Source of the DNA: JAAUTT01 sp963846585
GTDB lineage: Bacteria > Bacteroidota > Bacteroidia > Bacteroidales > JAAUTT01
Assembly: GCA_963846585.1 (NCBI GenBank)
Contig: CAWJWO010000007.1
Coordinates: 124,001 to 188,000, forward strand
DNA length: 64,000 nucleotides
Reading direction: 5' to 3'
This document shows, piece by piece, positions 9,970 through 18,858 of the stretch; the stretch's first letter is position 1; each line of letters opens with the position of its first letter. Under the pieces are notes generated by a model, which made no database searches, was not told the DNA's origin, and worked only from the letters and a program-made list of their open reading frames with translations. Both the position numbers and the translations under genes were made by a program.

Positions 9970-9992
9970 ATAAGTGTATTTTATATACTTAT
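9970..9992. promoter_or_regulatory. 23-bp palindrome, candidate AraR operator for the arabinose operon
   Basis: ATAAGTGTAT, TTT, ATATACTTAT: the 10-nt arms are complementary at 9 of 10 positions. It lies 42-64 nt upstream of the symporter start, in the core-promoter region (a TTTG box reads on the minus strand at 10005-10002), where a repressor would block initiation. AraR binding is inferred; no second equally good copy was found, although ATAAGTA recurs at 1581-1587 before the mutarotase gene. Confidence 0.5.
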
Positions 9993-10087
9993 TAATTTAG
10001 TCAAAGATATTAATCTTTTTTGAGCCTAAATAAAAAACTCCCAAAAAATTACTCTGTTAGGTGTTGAGTACAACATCTATGCGCTTT

Positions 10088-10114
10088 GCACTAAGCACTA
10101 AGCACTAAGCACTA
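10088..10114. repeat. CACTAAG heptamer array, left inverted partner around lipA
   Basis: Four near-perfect tandem copies of a 7-nt unit (GCACTAA) begin 8 nt beyond the lipA stop codon. The array is the reverse complement, 26 of 27 positions, of the array at 11007-11038 just upstream of the lipA start. Confidence 0.85.
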
Positions 10115-10121
10115 TTTTTTT

Positions 10122-11000
10122 TCAGGCCCTTACATGTCTTTCGGCATGATACGACGATCTTACCAACGGGCTGCTTTCCACGAATGCAAATCCTTTCTGC
10201 AAACCTATAATCCTGTACTTCTCAAACATTTCGGGTTCTATATACCTTTCAACTTTTGCCAAATGAGTGTTTGGCTGAAGGTATTGTCCTATGGTCAATA
10301 CCCTGCATCCTACCGAACACAGATCATCCATACTTTCAATTATTTCTTCTTCCGTTTCCCCTAACCCCAACATCAAGCCTGATTTGGGAACGATTCCTGA
10401 CTTTGAAATAAATTCAAGAACCGATAAACTTCGGTTATATAAGGCATTACTCCGTATCTTTGGAGTTAATCGCCTCACCGTTTCAATGTTATGCGATATT
10501 ACATCAGGGCCTGCTTCGATTATTTTATTCAATAATTCGTGTTTCCCTAAAAAATCGGGGATTAAACTTTCCAAAGTTACTTCAGGGTTAAGCTCTTTTA
10601 TTTTTTTTATTGTCACAGCCCAAAATTCCGCACCACCATCATCCAGATCGTCCCTGTCAACTGATGTAATCACACAATGCTTTAATTTCAGTAACCTGAT
10701 AGTATCCGCCAGGCGCTGTGGTTCTTCCCAATCAACAGGATCAGGCCTCATATTTTTAACTGCACAAAACCTGCAGTTCCGGGTACATTTATCTCCAAGT
10801 ATCATAAAACTCGCTGTTCCGGAACTCCAGCACTCACCTTTATTAGGACAATTACCACTAACACATATAGTATGAAGTTCCTTATCTTTAATAAGGTTTT
10901 TAACTCTGGAATATTTCTCACCTTTGGGTAATTGTGCCTTCATCCAATTGGGCAGCCTTCTATTAGAGATATTTTTCTCAATTATATATTCTTTCTCCAT
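10122..11000 (-). CDS. lipA: Lipoyl synthase
   Basis: This 292-aa radical-SAM enzyme inserts two sulfur atoms into protein-bound octanoyl groups to make lipoyl cofactors. Both iron-sulfur clusters are visible: auxiliary-cluster cysteines C46, C51 and C57 (CVSGNCPNKGEC) and radical-SAM C72, C76 and C79 (CTRNCRFC). SVDRDDLDDGGAEFWA, the ISHNIETV segment and the terminal SSPLVRSSYHAERHV (Arg-Ser-Ser-Tyr active-site motif) are standard. No lipB is adjacent. The gene is tightly bracketed by inverted heptamer arrays, so its mRNA would carry complementary 5' and 3' ends. Confidence 0.97.
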   Translation of the reverse strand: MEKEYIIEKNISNRRLPNWMKAQLPKGEKYSRVKNLIKDKELHTICVSGNCPNKGECWSSGTASFMILGDKCTRNCRFCAVKNMRPDPVDWEEPQRLADTIRLLKLKHCVITSVDRDDLDDGGAEFWAVTIKKIKELNPEVTLESLIPDFLGKHELLNKIIEAGPDVISHNIETVRRLTPKIRSNALYNRSLSVLEFISKSGIVPKSGLMLGLGETEEEIIESMDDLCSVGCRVLTIGQYLQPNTHLAKVERYIEPEMFEKYRIIGLQKGFAFVESSPLVRSSYHAERHVRA

Positions 11001-11006
11001 GGATTT

Positions 11007-11038
11007 TAGTGCTTAGTGCATAGTGCTTAGTGCTTAGT
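11007..11038. repeat. AGTGCTT heptamer array, right inverted partner around lipA
   Basis: Tandem TAGTGCT units run from 7 nt upstream of the lipA start codon outward. This is the inverted counterpart of 10088-10114, with one mismatch in 27. Confidence 0.85.
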
Positions 11039-11040
11039 TG

Positions 11041-11325
11041 TCAGAAAACAGTTATCAGTTAAAAGTTATCAGTTAACAGTTAACAGTTATCAATTAACAG
11101 TAAACAATAAAATTAGTTTATGCGTTTATTTGTTTATGCGTTTATAAGAAACCTATAAACCTAATAAACCTAATAAACCTAATAAACCTCATAAACCTCA
11201 TAAACTAATTCCCAAATATTCAAATTTCATTTGTAATTAGTAATCAGTAATTTGTCATTATTTTCACGTCCTTTTTCATGTCCCACGTCCCATGTCCCAT
11301 GTCACTTTCTGTCTTCTGTCTTCTT
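11041..11325. repeat. Gap between lipA and sodB filled with short tandem repeats
   Basis: The gap contains no gene. In order it holds AGTTATC/AGTTAAC heptamers (about 11048-11106), TTTATGCG repeats (11117-11143), a 9-nt AATAAACCT array (11150-11206), GTAATTA/GTAATCA units (11233-11250) and CGTCCCA/TGTCCCA heptamers (11266-11304). Each array has its own unit and is degenerate. Confidence 0.8.
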
Positions 11326-11326
11326 C

Positions 11327-11905
11327 CTATTCAAACCTTTGATGCACAATGTTCCAGTCCACCAATTTCCAAAAGGATTCGATATAATCCGGACGCCGGT
11401 TTTGATAATCCAAATAATAGGCATGCTCCCATACATCGCAGGTCAATAATGGTGTAAATCCATTTTTAATAGGATTTCCTGCGTTAGGCTCCTGGATTAT
11501 TGAAAGCGTATTATCCTGTTTTTTAACAAGCCAGGCCCAACCTGAGCCAAAAAGGGTAGCAGCAGCTTTTGAAAATTTCTCTTTAAATTCAGCAAAAGAT
11601 CCAAAGCTTTTATCTATTGCTTTTGTTAATGAGCCAACAGGTTCCTTGCCTCCTTTTGGAGAAAACCCAGTAAAATAAAAAGTATGATTCCAGATTTGAG
11701 CGCCATTGTTAAAAATGGGTCCTTCAGCCTCACGGATAATGTTTTCAAGCGTTGCATTTTCGAACTTTGTTCCGGGAATAAGGTTATTCAGGTTATTTAC
11801 GTATGCCTGATGATGCTTGCCATAGTGAAATTCAAGCGTTCTCTGGCTAATAACCGGTTCAAGTGCGTTCAATTCATAAGGTAATTTTGGTAATTGGAAG
11901 TTCAT
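11327..11905 (-). CDS. sodB: Superoxide dismutase, Fe type
   Basis: This 192-aa cytoplasmic enzyme dismutates superoxide. Metal ligands are His27 (FHYGKHHQAY), His74 (WNHTFYF), Asp157 and His161 (DVWEHAYY). Gln70 in GAQIWNH is the position that marks Fe-type enzymes. FGSGWAWLV and the length match the Fe/Mn family. It stands alone, with TATATTTC upstream as a possible -7 box. Confidence 0.95.
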   Translation of the reverse strand: MNFQLPKLPYELNALEPVISQRTLEFHYGKHHQAYVNNLNNLIPGTKFENATLENIIREAEGPIFNNGAQIWNHTFYFTGFSPKGGKEPVGSLTKAIDKSFGSFAEFKEKFSKAAATLFGSGWAWLVKKQDNTLSIIQEPNAGNPIKNGFTPLLTCDVWEHAYYLDYQNRRPDYIESFWKLVDWNIVHQRFE

Positions 11906-12013
11906 ATCATAAAGTTTTAAATTATATCGAAATATACCAAATAATTGATTATTGAGTATTGAATATTGATTATTGATGAATAATTATTAACTTACGGCTT
12001 ATGACATACGACT

Positions 12014-12172
12014 ATGTTAACGATTTTGATTAAAAACACATTTCATATTAAAAGGCTCTTAAGCAGAACCTTAATTATACTTACCATTGTTTCTTTATTA
12101 TCTTGTGCATCTACAAGGAATCATCATCATCCTGTAAATAGAAAAATGAAATCATGCGATTGCCCGCAATAA
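12014..12172 (+). CDS. Small putative lipoprotein with C-terminal CDCP motif
   Basis: A 52-codon frame starts ATG at 12014 and ends TAA at 12170-12172. Residues about 18-30 are hydrophobic and end in the lipobox SLLSC, followed by a His-rich segment (NHHHPVN) and a C-terminal KSCDCPQ. Very short lipoproteins with basic tails ending in a CDCP-like motif occur in Bacteroidota, but I know no function. The start is supported by the coherent signal peptide. It converges on the T9SS remnant. Confidence 0.55.
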   Translation: MLTILIKNTFHIKRLLSRTLIILTIVSLLSCASTRNHHHPVNRKMKSCDCPQ

Positions 12173-12191
12173 CTTTATTAATTAATCCCAA

Positions 12192-12518
12192 CTATTTCAC
12201 CACCATCTTACTAACATAAAAAATATCCTCTCCTTTAACAGTTACAACATATATCCCTGGCATTAATTTATTTCCGGTGTAGTTAAAGGAATTTCGTGCA
12301 GTGTTCGTTTCAAATAAGGGTTTTCCTGTTAAATCAGATAAACTAATCTGAATAATTTTATTTTCAGGATTTGCAAATTCATTGGTCACTGTTTTTAAAT
12401 ATTTATTTCCTTAAGTTTTCATATTACCTGGAGCTATTACATGTGCCGTATCATAAATTTGTCCATGAACAAAACTCATAGTGCTTGCCAATATACATTA
12501 GAGTAAAATATTTTTCAT
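12192..12518 (-). pseudogene. Internally deleted T9SS surface-protein remnant
   Basis: Read from ATG at 12518, this frame encodes a signal peptide interrupted by TAA (codon 7), then GQIYDTAHVIAPG, a second stop, GNKYLKTVTN and directly a T9SS type A sorting domain (ISLSDLTGKPLFETN ... GIYVVTVKGEDIFYVSKMVVK). The same beginning (QVYDTANVTTPG) and end (GEDSFHIGKMVVK) flank a 400-residue body in the gene at 15808-17286. This copy therefore looks like a paralogue that lost its middle by deletion and then gained stops. Confidence 0.75.
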
Positions 12519-12859
12519 AATAATTTCATTGATTAGAAATTCAAATTTAATTATATATTGACCATTAAAAATGATGTTTTTAATTCTTTTTAGTCCAAAA
12601 TGTATGATTATTTTATAATTAAATCCTGATCCAAATATACCTTTATTTGATAATTGTGTTATGTATATTATAAATGGAATTAATAATTTGTGACTTCCCT
12701 AAGAGCTAACAACAAACATAATTCAAAAGACAAAGAAAGACATCTTCAGAAAATAGTGACAATAATATATAAGATTTAATTCTTTAAAGTAAACATAATA
12801 GAATAGAAAAACGTAATATTAATTTTCTAAAAAACATTAAATACCTAAAAAATAATATT
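12519..12859. other. AT-rich gap before the beta-helix gene
   Basis: These 341 nt separate the divergent T9SS remnant and the beta-helix gene. I see no coding frame, tRNA or clear repeat; it presumably holds their promoters. Confidence 0.5.
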
Positions 12860-14488
12860 ATGAAAAAACCTTTTCTGACAATCGCAACATTTATTTTAAT
12901 GTATTCATTTTCTTTTGCACAAACTATTATCTCTGCAGGAAATGTTAGCGGAACATGGACATTTGCCGGCTCGCCTTATCTAATACAGGGAGCTATTATG
13001 ATACCCAACGACTCCTCACTTACAATAGAGCCCGGAGTTACCGTTAATTTTCAGGGTTCTTATAAATTATATGTACAAGGTCGATTGCTAGCTATAGGCG
13101 CTGTCGCTGATACAATAACTTTTATCGCTGCTGATTCAACTATTGGCTGGCTCGGAATACAATTTGACAATACACCTGCAACAAATGACACTTCCAAATT
13201 TTTCTATTGCAAACTGCAATACAGCAAAATCACTGGCAGTGGGGGAGTATTTTATTTCGATAATTTCTCCAAAGCAATTATTTCCAACTGCCGTATCTCT
13301 AATTGCACGGCAAATACAAGTGTTGGCGGCAGTGCTGGAATTTCTTGTTTTGGCAGTAGTCCGGCAATTATTCATAATAATATTTCCCACAATATAACTA
13401 CGAATATCGGCGCACTTAATGGCGGTGGAATTTATTGCTGGGCCAGCAACCCTGTAATTTCAAATAATATCATTTCAAACAACTCCTCTAATTATGGCGG
13501 AGGAATTTGCTGTGATAACAGCAGTCCTGTGATTTTAAACAATGATATTTTTAAAAATACGGCTTCCAAAAGTGGCGGCGGTGGAATTTATTGTAATAAT
13601 AGCAATGCAAAAATCACCAATAATATGATCTCTGACAACTTAGCTTCAACAGGCGGAGGAGGCGGAATTTATATTTATTCCGGTAGTCCGTTAATTATCA
13701 ATAATATAATTTCAAATAACACGGTTTATAATGCTGGCGGTGGAATTTATTGTGAATACAGCAGTCCGACCATTACTAATAATACCATTACCAATAATAT
13801 TGCCGCAAATGGAGGTGCATTGTTTTTTACTTTATATAGCAACTTGTCACTCTACAATAACATTTTATGGGGCAACACAGCAAGCATAAGCGGACAGCAG
13901 GTTTATTTAGATGATGAGAACAGTGACCCCAATTTTTACTACTGCGATGTACAGGGCGATAAAGCAGCATTTGGTCTTAATGGTGCTATTTTTTACACAG
14001 GTATTTACCAGAATAATATTGACACATTACCTTTTTTTGTTGCTCCTTCAGAAGGCAGTGGCATAGGATATAATGGAATAACTGCCGATTGGTCATTACA
14101 TCTTGGTTCACCTTGCATAAATGCTGGAAAGGCGGATACAACTAGTCTTGATTTACCCTCAACAGATATGGCCGGCAATCCACGCATAGGAGGTGGGCGC
14201 ATTGATATAGGAGCGTATGAGTATGTTCTCCCCCCAAATTCTATTAATGAAGTTATAGCCCCTTTTCTAATAAGCATTTATCCTAATCCAGCCACCAGTA
14301 AAATCACCATTGAAATACCACAAAAATCCGAAATAGAAATTTTTAATACCAACGGACAAATTATTAAAACAATCTATAATGACAATACAAAGACAACAAT
14401 TGATTTAGAAAATTTATCAAGTGGCGTTTACATAATAAAAGCTCAAACTGACAGAGGAATTGCTATGAAGAAATTTATAAAGGAATAA
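12860..14488 (+). CDS. Right-handed parallel beta-helix protein secreted by T9SS
   Basis: This 542-aa protein has a signal peptide (ends SFSFAQ). From about residue 140 to 340, repeats of the form SNNIISNNSSNYGGGICC-NSSPVI form coils of a parallel beta helix, as in polysaccharide lyases and adhesin-like surface proteins. A GGRIDIGAYEY segment at about 445-455 is common after such helices. The C-terminus (about 470-542: ISIYPNPATSKITIEIP ... SSGVYIIKAQ ... KKFIKE) is a T9SS type A sorting domain, so the protein should reach the cell surface or medium. No catalytic motif is recognisable; binding or degradation of glycans is possible. Confidence 0.85.
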   Translation: MKKPFLTIATFILMYSFSFAQTIISAGNVSGTWTFAGSPYLIQGAIMIPNDSSLTIEPGVTVNFQGSYKLYVQGRLLAIGAVADTITFIAADSTIGWLGIQFDNTPATNDTSKFFYCKLQYSKITGSGGVFYFDNFSKAIISNCRISNCTANTSVGGSAGISCFGSSPAIIHNNISHNITTNIGALNGGGIYCWASNPVISNNIISNNSSNYGGGICCDNSSPVILNNDIFKNTASKSGGGGIYCNNSNAKITNNMISDNLASTGGGGGIYIYSGSPLIINNIISNNTVYNAGGGIYCEYSSPTITNNTITNNIAANGGALFFTLYSNLSLYNNILWGNTASISGQQVYLDDENSDPNFYYCDVQGDKAAFGLNGAIFYTGIYQNNIDTLPFFVAPSEGSGIGYNGITADWSLHLGSPCINAGKADTTSLDLPSTDMAGNPRIGGGRIDIGAYEYVLPPNSINEVIAPFLISIYPNPATSKITIEIPQKSEIEIFNTNGQIIKTIYNDNTKTTIDLENLSSGVYIIKAQTDRGIAMKKFIKE

Positions 14489-14698
14489 CTTCCCGGTGCA
14501 AACTATTGATCCTAACATAGCAAACAAATCATACACAAAAATTATAGTTTGTTACAATTTGAAAGATTCTTTTTCCCCTGAATTTATTTTATTGTAATAA
14601 GTGGAAAGAACCTCATTTTGTTACAATATATTTCTGTTAATCATTGTTAAAAAAATTTCAAATTAATAACAGATTGATATATTTGATAAAAAATATAT

Positions 14699-15509
14699 AT
14701 GGAACACACAAAATATGTACATGGTTACTCGGATAAAGAGGCACTGAGGCTTAACGACCAGGCAGATACATTAGATAATATAATTCATAACGACACTCTA
14801 TTTCCCAAAAGACAGTTTAGTTCTTGAGGCAGGTTGTGGCGTTGGTGCACAAACAAAAATAATTGCACCAAAGAACCCCGGTTCCAACATTATATCAATT
14901 GATTTATCAGAGGATTCAGTGAGAGAAGCTAAAGAATTGATTAAATCCCTGGGCATTAAAAATGTTGAATTTAAACAGGCTGATATATATAATTTGCCGT
15001 TTAAAGATGAAACTTTTGATAGTGCGGTTATTTGTTTTGTACTGGAACATCTTCATAATCCTGTACAAGCTCTTAAAGAAATAAAAAGAGTAATAAAAAA
15101 GCAAGGTTCTGTAATGGTGATTGAAGGAGACCATGGTTCAGCTTTTTTCTATCCTGAAAGTAAATATGCATATTCGGCAATAGATTGTCAGATCCGGCTT
15201 CAAAGACAAAGTGGGGGCAACTCAAATATAGGGAGGGAATTGTATCCATTGTTAAGCACAACCGGATTTTCTGATATATCAGTTTCACCGCGGATGGTAT
15301 ATGTTGATGCCAGCAGGCCCGCGCTAGTCGAAGGATTTATTAAAAATACATTTACAGCAATGATAGAAGGAGTTGGTAAAAAGGCAATTCATAATGGCAT
15401 TATAGATAGCCTGACATTTGAAAAAGGCATAAAGGATTTATACCGGACAGCAGAACCTAATGGGGTTTTTAGTTATACTTTTTTCAAGGGATTTGCAACA
15501 AAGAAATAA
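14699..15509 (+). pseudogene. Class I SAM-dependent methyltransferase with a frameshift
   Basis: Translation from ATG at 14699 gives a typical methyltransferase start (HTKYVHGYSDKEALRLNDQAD ...) but runs into a stop at 14819-14821. One base less in the AAAA run at 14807-14810 would join it to the downstream frame, which continues DSLVLEAGCGVGAQTKI (SAM-binding glycine motif), ISIDLSEDSV and FDSAVICFVLEHLHNP, to TAA at 15507-15509. The composite would be about 270 aa, full length. The substrate is unknown. It may be a recent pseudogene, a slippage-prone gene or a base-calling error; three other frames within 5 kb are also broken. Confidence 0.7.
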
Positions 15510-15807
15510 AAAAGCAAACAAATACAGGCAGCATTAACAATATAATCATTATAAAAATGATAAACGACATAGCCAAACCATTAAAAGATATTGGCACGAT
15601 TACTTAATCAAACAATTGATATTTCAAAGCGCAGCGCATTTTTTCAATTTCATTCCAGGAGGGGGATGCTTTAAAATATCTAATTTGAATAACAAATCTA
15701 TGATTTAATCAACTCAAATAATCATATGATCAAAATATCAAAAGTTATATGATAATCAATATATTAAATAACTAAATTTGAAACTGCCAACTTAAAATTC
15801 ATACGTT
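15510..15807. other. Gap without recognisable gene
   Basis: Nearly 300 AT-rich nt between the methyltransferase and the BspA-like gene. A 16-codon frame at 15558 (MINDIAKPLKDIG) could be a gene fragment but stops at once; nothing else is recognisable. Confidence 0.4.
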
Positions 15808-17286
15808 ATGAAAAAAATCATGTTTTCTCTAATAGTTGCCGGTTTCTTTGGCTAAGCAAATGCGCAGGTTTATGATACGGCAAATGTCACTACTCCAGGT
15901 ACATTGAATTCAGTAGCAAGTGCCTACCTAACTAAAGTGACCAATCTTACAGTTACTGGAACAATTGATGCACGGGACTTTAAAATCATGAGAGACAGTA
16001 TGCCGGTGTTGGCTGTGCTTGATTTAAGCAGTGCTACTATTACAGCCTATACCGGAACGGCAGTCACAGATGTACCAAACGATACTTTTGCAGCAAATAC
16101 AATCCCTCAATTTGCTTTTTGTAATCAACAGTCATGGACAGGCAAAACAACATTGACTTCTATTACATTTCCATCTTCGGTTACGTCTATTGGAGATTAT
16201 GCTTTTAGTTATTGTTCTGGTTTTACAGATTCCTTAACCATCCCTTCTTCGGTTACTAAAATTGGAACATTAGCCTTTTTTGAATGTAGTTTTACATCAA
16301 TTATTGCATTAAACCCTGTTCCTTTGACTGGAAATGCTATGGGCAGTGATGTTTTCGAATATGACAGTAAGGTTAGTAACTTTATTGTGCCTTGTGGTTC
16401 AGTAAACGTATATAAATCTGCCCCTCAATGGAATAGTTATGGTACTCAATATATTGATTTTGGTACTCAAAGGATAAAGATATTGTTAAGTTTTAATTTT
16501 ATTGCAAATGACAAGTTTGTTCTTATTTCTGTGAGTAAAGATAATGTTATTTCAGGTACATCAGTTACTTTTACGGCAGATACAAGCTGTTTAAGTGCAT
16601 CTGTATCATTACAATGGCAGGTTAATGGGAAAAATGAAGGTACCGGTAAAGGAATATTCATTTATATTCCTTTAAATGGTGATACTGTTACGTGTCAGGC
16701 TACCATTAACGATACTACGACAACGAGCAATGCCATTGTGATGAAAGTTCTGGCTTTATCAGTTTCAAAAGATACCCTGAAAATAGGTGCTATTTCAAAT
16801 AGCACAAGAACTTTTAGTATTTTTTCAAATGAAGCATGGACGTTAACTACAAGCAAAACGCAAACCTGGTTAACACCGAACATTACATCAGGTTCTGATA
16901 CTGCGTTGATTACTCTAACAGCAACAGCTAATACCAGTATTAATAAACGAATTTATACAATAACTATTTCAGGAAATAATGTTAATTCACAAACAGTAAT
17001 TGTAACACAGGCTGCCGGAAGCGGGACGGGTATTTTGGACATTACAGGATCTGTTGTTAAACTTTATCCTAATCCAAATGAAGGAAATTTTACTGTTGAA
17101 TTTTCAAATCCTGATAATCAAAACATAAAGATAACCATAACAGATATGACAGGGAAGACTGTATTTGAAACCAGCACTACACAAAATACCTTTAACTATA
17201 ATGGGAACCAATTACAGCCTGGGGTTTATATTGTGTCGGTTAATGGAGAGGATAGTTTTCATATAGGTAAGATGGTGGTTAAGTGA
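15808..17286 (+). pseudogene. BspA-like LRR / BACON / T9SS surface protein with a stop in its signal peptide
   Basis: From ATG at 15808 the frame reads a good signal peptide (KKIMFSLIVAGFFG), then TAA at 15853-15855, then ANAQVYDTANV in the same frame, so the stop lies just before the expected cleavage site (a CAA to TAA change would explain it). The rest is open to 17286: BspA-type LRR_5 repeats (about residues 100-165 of the composite; TSIGDYAF, TKIGTLAFFEC), an Ig-like domain, a BACON-like domain (SVSKDTLKIGAISNSTRTFSI) and a type A sorting domain ending IGKMVVK. Internal TTG initiation at 15904 would lack a signal and is unlikely to be functional. Confidence 0.75.
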
Positions 17287-17311
17287 AATATGGATTGGGT
17301 ACAGATAAAAC

Positions 17312-17340
17312 AGCCACTTGAAAAAAAATTCCAAGTGGCT
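17312..17340 (+). terminator. Hairpin after the BspA-like gene
   Basis: AGCCACTTG and CAAGTGGCT form a perfect 9-bp stem around an A-rich 11-nt loop, 26 nt after the stop codon, followed by TATTGTTAGG. The T-run is short, so termination would be partial. Confidence 0.55.
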
Positions 17341-17477
17341 TATTGTTAGGTTAACTAGCTATAAAGCTTGAAAGGGCGGGCGGGCAAATAGATTTTCTTA
17401 GCTATTCCAAGCTCTGAAATATATCATTAAGCTTTGTATATTTGATGTTTATAAATTATTGAGATTTCGGATATATT

Positions 17478-17886
17478 ATGTGGGTTAGAAAAAGCTATCA
17501 GGAATTAATGGACAGCTCTAAATATAAAAAACCTAATATATATAAATATATATTACTATTTGTCTTTTTCTTTTACTTGCATTAATTAAGGAAAAACTTA
17601 GTAGTGATAATTGGGATAGATTTAGAACATATTATTATCACGAACCACTAAGTTGGACAGAAGTATTAAATCATATTCCAAGATATTCAATTATTTCATT
17701 GATAATTACAACATTTATATTTATTTATATAGAAATAATTGTTATAAAGGCCAAAAAAAAGAATATATATGCGATAAATGTAATGCATTTACAAAAGATA
17801 TTACAAAAAAAATATGCGAATGCGGAGGACAATTTGTTGACATAGAACAAATGATATGGATTGAGCATAAAAACCATATAAAATAA
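17478..17886 (+). pseudogene. Broken membrane protein with C-terminal zinc ribbon
   Basis: Three frames are needed to read one protein: from ATG 17478 (WVRKSYQELMDSSKYKKPN, then a TM helix YILLFVFF), a shift near 17560 into LLLALIKEKLSSDNWDRFR and a second helix (IISLIITTFIFIYIEIIVI), and a shift in the A-run at about 17752-17760 into EYICDKCNAFTKDITKKICECGGQFVD. The four cysteines (CDKC, CECG) suggest a zinc ribbon. I do not know the family. Two homopolymer shifts point to decay. Confidence 0.5.
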
Positions 17887-18060
17887 AAAAAAGCCCTGAC
17901 ACAGTGGCAAAAAGGGCCACAAAACGATAAAAAACAGCGGGCCGAAAATTTATAGCGCTGATAATCAACAAAAGTATTGTCCTATAATATATTTTATGTT
18001 AAATAGGTGTATCTGATTATCAATACAATAACTGTTTTAACGAAATGTTATTTATCAATA

Positions 18061-18133
18061 GTCCGGACTTATTTCCCGTGTTTAGCTTATGGGATAGTTT
18101 GGAGATCCCCGCACGCCCGAGAATAAGTCCGGG
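18061..18133. repeat. Nested inverted repeat (structured element) upstream of the toxin-antitoxin pair
   Basis: CCGGACTTATT (18063-18073) and AATAAGTCCGG (18122-18132) are perfect 11-bp inverted arms. Inside, CGTG pairs with CACG and GGGAT with ATCCC, giving a nested stem of about 70 nt. It is GC-richer than its surroundings, and no second copy is seen in this window. It lies in the 17887-18197 gap, which otherwise shows only a weak hairpin after 17886. Confidence 0.6.
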
Positions 18134-18203
18134 CTTCGTTTCATAGTTTAGTCATAAGCATTTAATAGAAAAAGAATTTTATATCTTTGTAAAAAGTATG
18201 ACT

Positions 18204-18380
18204 ATGAGCACAAAAACAGTTAAACCAACTAAAGAAAAGAGTTGGGCTCTTCCAGGCGCAAAATTTACACATGAAGAATTTGTTGCTAGAATCCGTAAAG
18301 CTGAAGAAGGTCCCTTTTATACTCCTCAAGAATTTGAAAAGAGATTCGAGCAATGGAAAAAAGAAAACGGATACTGTTAA
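18204..18380 (+). CDS. Antitoxin of a ParE-type toxin-antitoxin pair
   Basis: This small charged protein (58 aa from ATG 18204; 60 from 18198) reads STKTVKPTKEKSWALPGAKF ... EEFVARIRKAEEGPFYTPQEFEKRFEQWKKENGYC. It is upstream of, and overlaps by 28 nt, a RelE/ParE-like toxin, the usual coupled arrangement. The C-terminal PFYTPQEFEKRFEQWKKE helix probably wraps the toxin. The N-terminus shows no obvious DNA-binding fold. The antitoxin call rests mainly on context. Confidence 0.72.
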   Translation: MSTKTVKPTKEKSWALPGAKFTHEEFVARIRKAEEGPFYTPQEFEKRFEQWKKENGYC

Positions 18381-18715
18381 GTCCTATTTTTGAAGATGAT
18401 ATTCAAGATATCTTCAAATATGGAGTAGAAACTTTCGGATTTCAGGCTGCAGAAAATTATAGAAGTCTTTTATTATCCTTGGCATACAAACTCGAAGATT
18501 TTTATTTGATGTACCCGGAATGTAGACATATGATTACAAAAGGGCATATTTACAGAAATATTATTCTTGAATCTCATTTGATTGTTTATCGAATCAAACC
18601 AGAAAGGGTAGAAGTACTGGGTGTCTTTCATTCCAAATCAAGCATTAGCCGGATCCAGTTCAGCACGCAGTATAAAAATTTAAATTCAAAGGTTCAAACC
18701 ACGGCCTTTATTTAA
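18353..18715 (+). CDS. RelE/ParE superfamily toxin
   Basis: This 120-aa protein has the ParE/RelE layout: a beta strand RILLSPIFEDDIQDIFKYG, a long helical hairpin (ETFGFQAAENYRSLLLSLAYKLEDFYLMYPEC) and C-terminal strands (HIYRNIILESHLIVYRI ... RVEVLGVFHSKSS). ParE members poison gyrase and RelE members cut ribosomal mRNA; I cannot tell which applies. Its ATG lies inside the antitoxin frame, so translation is coupled. The tail after about residue 100 (STQYKNLNSKVQTTAFI) is probably disordered. Confidence 0.8.
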   Translation: MEKRKRILLSPIFEDDIQDIFKYGVETFGFQAAENYRSLLLSLAYKLEDFYLMYPECRHMITKGHIYRNIILESHLIVYRIKPERVEVLGVFHSKSSISRIQFSTQYKNLNSKVQTTAFI

Positions 18716-18858
18716 ACCCTTTTCATCTGTCCGGTTTATATCAATAACCATATCCCTGATGTTTCCCCTGCCTTCAATCCGTAATGGCCAACCACCAAAA
18801 ATCAGTTTAGAATTTATCAGTGACATCCATAATTTAAATACACTCAAACCAAATTATC

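Noticed and set aside
10291..10875. 194-codon open frame antisense to lipA
   Set aside because: It mirrors lipA codons on the other strand and has no recognisable motif; lipA is certain.
14520..14690. Direct repeats TTTGTTACAAT before the methyltransferase
   Set aside because: Only two short copies in AT-rich DNA, with no symmetry beyond chance and no link to a promoter box.
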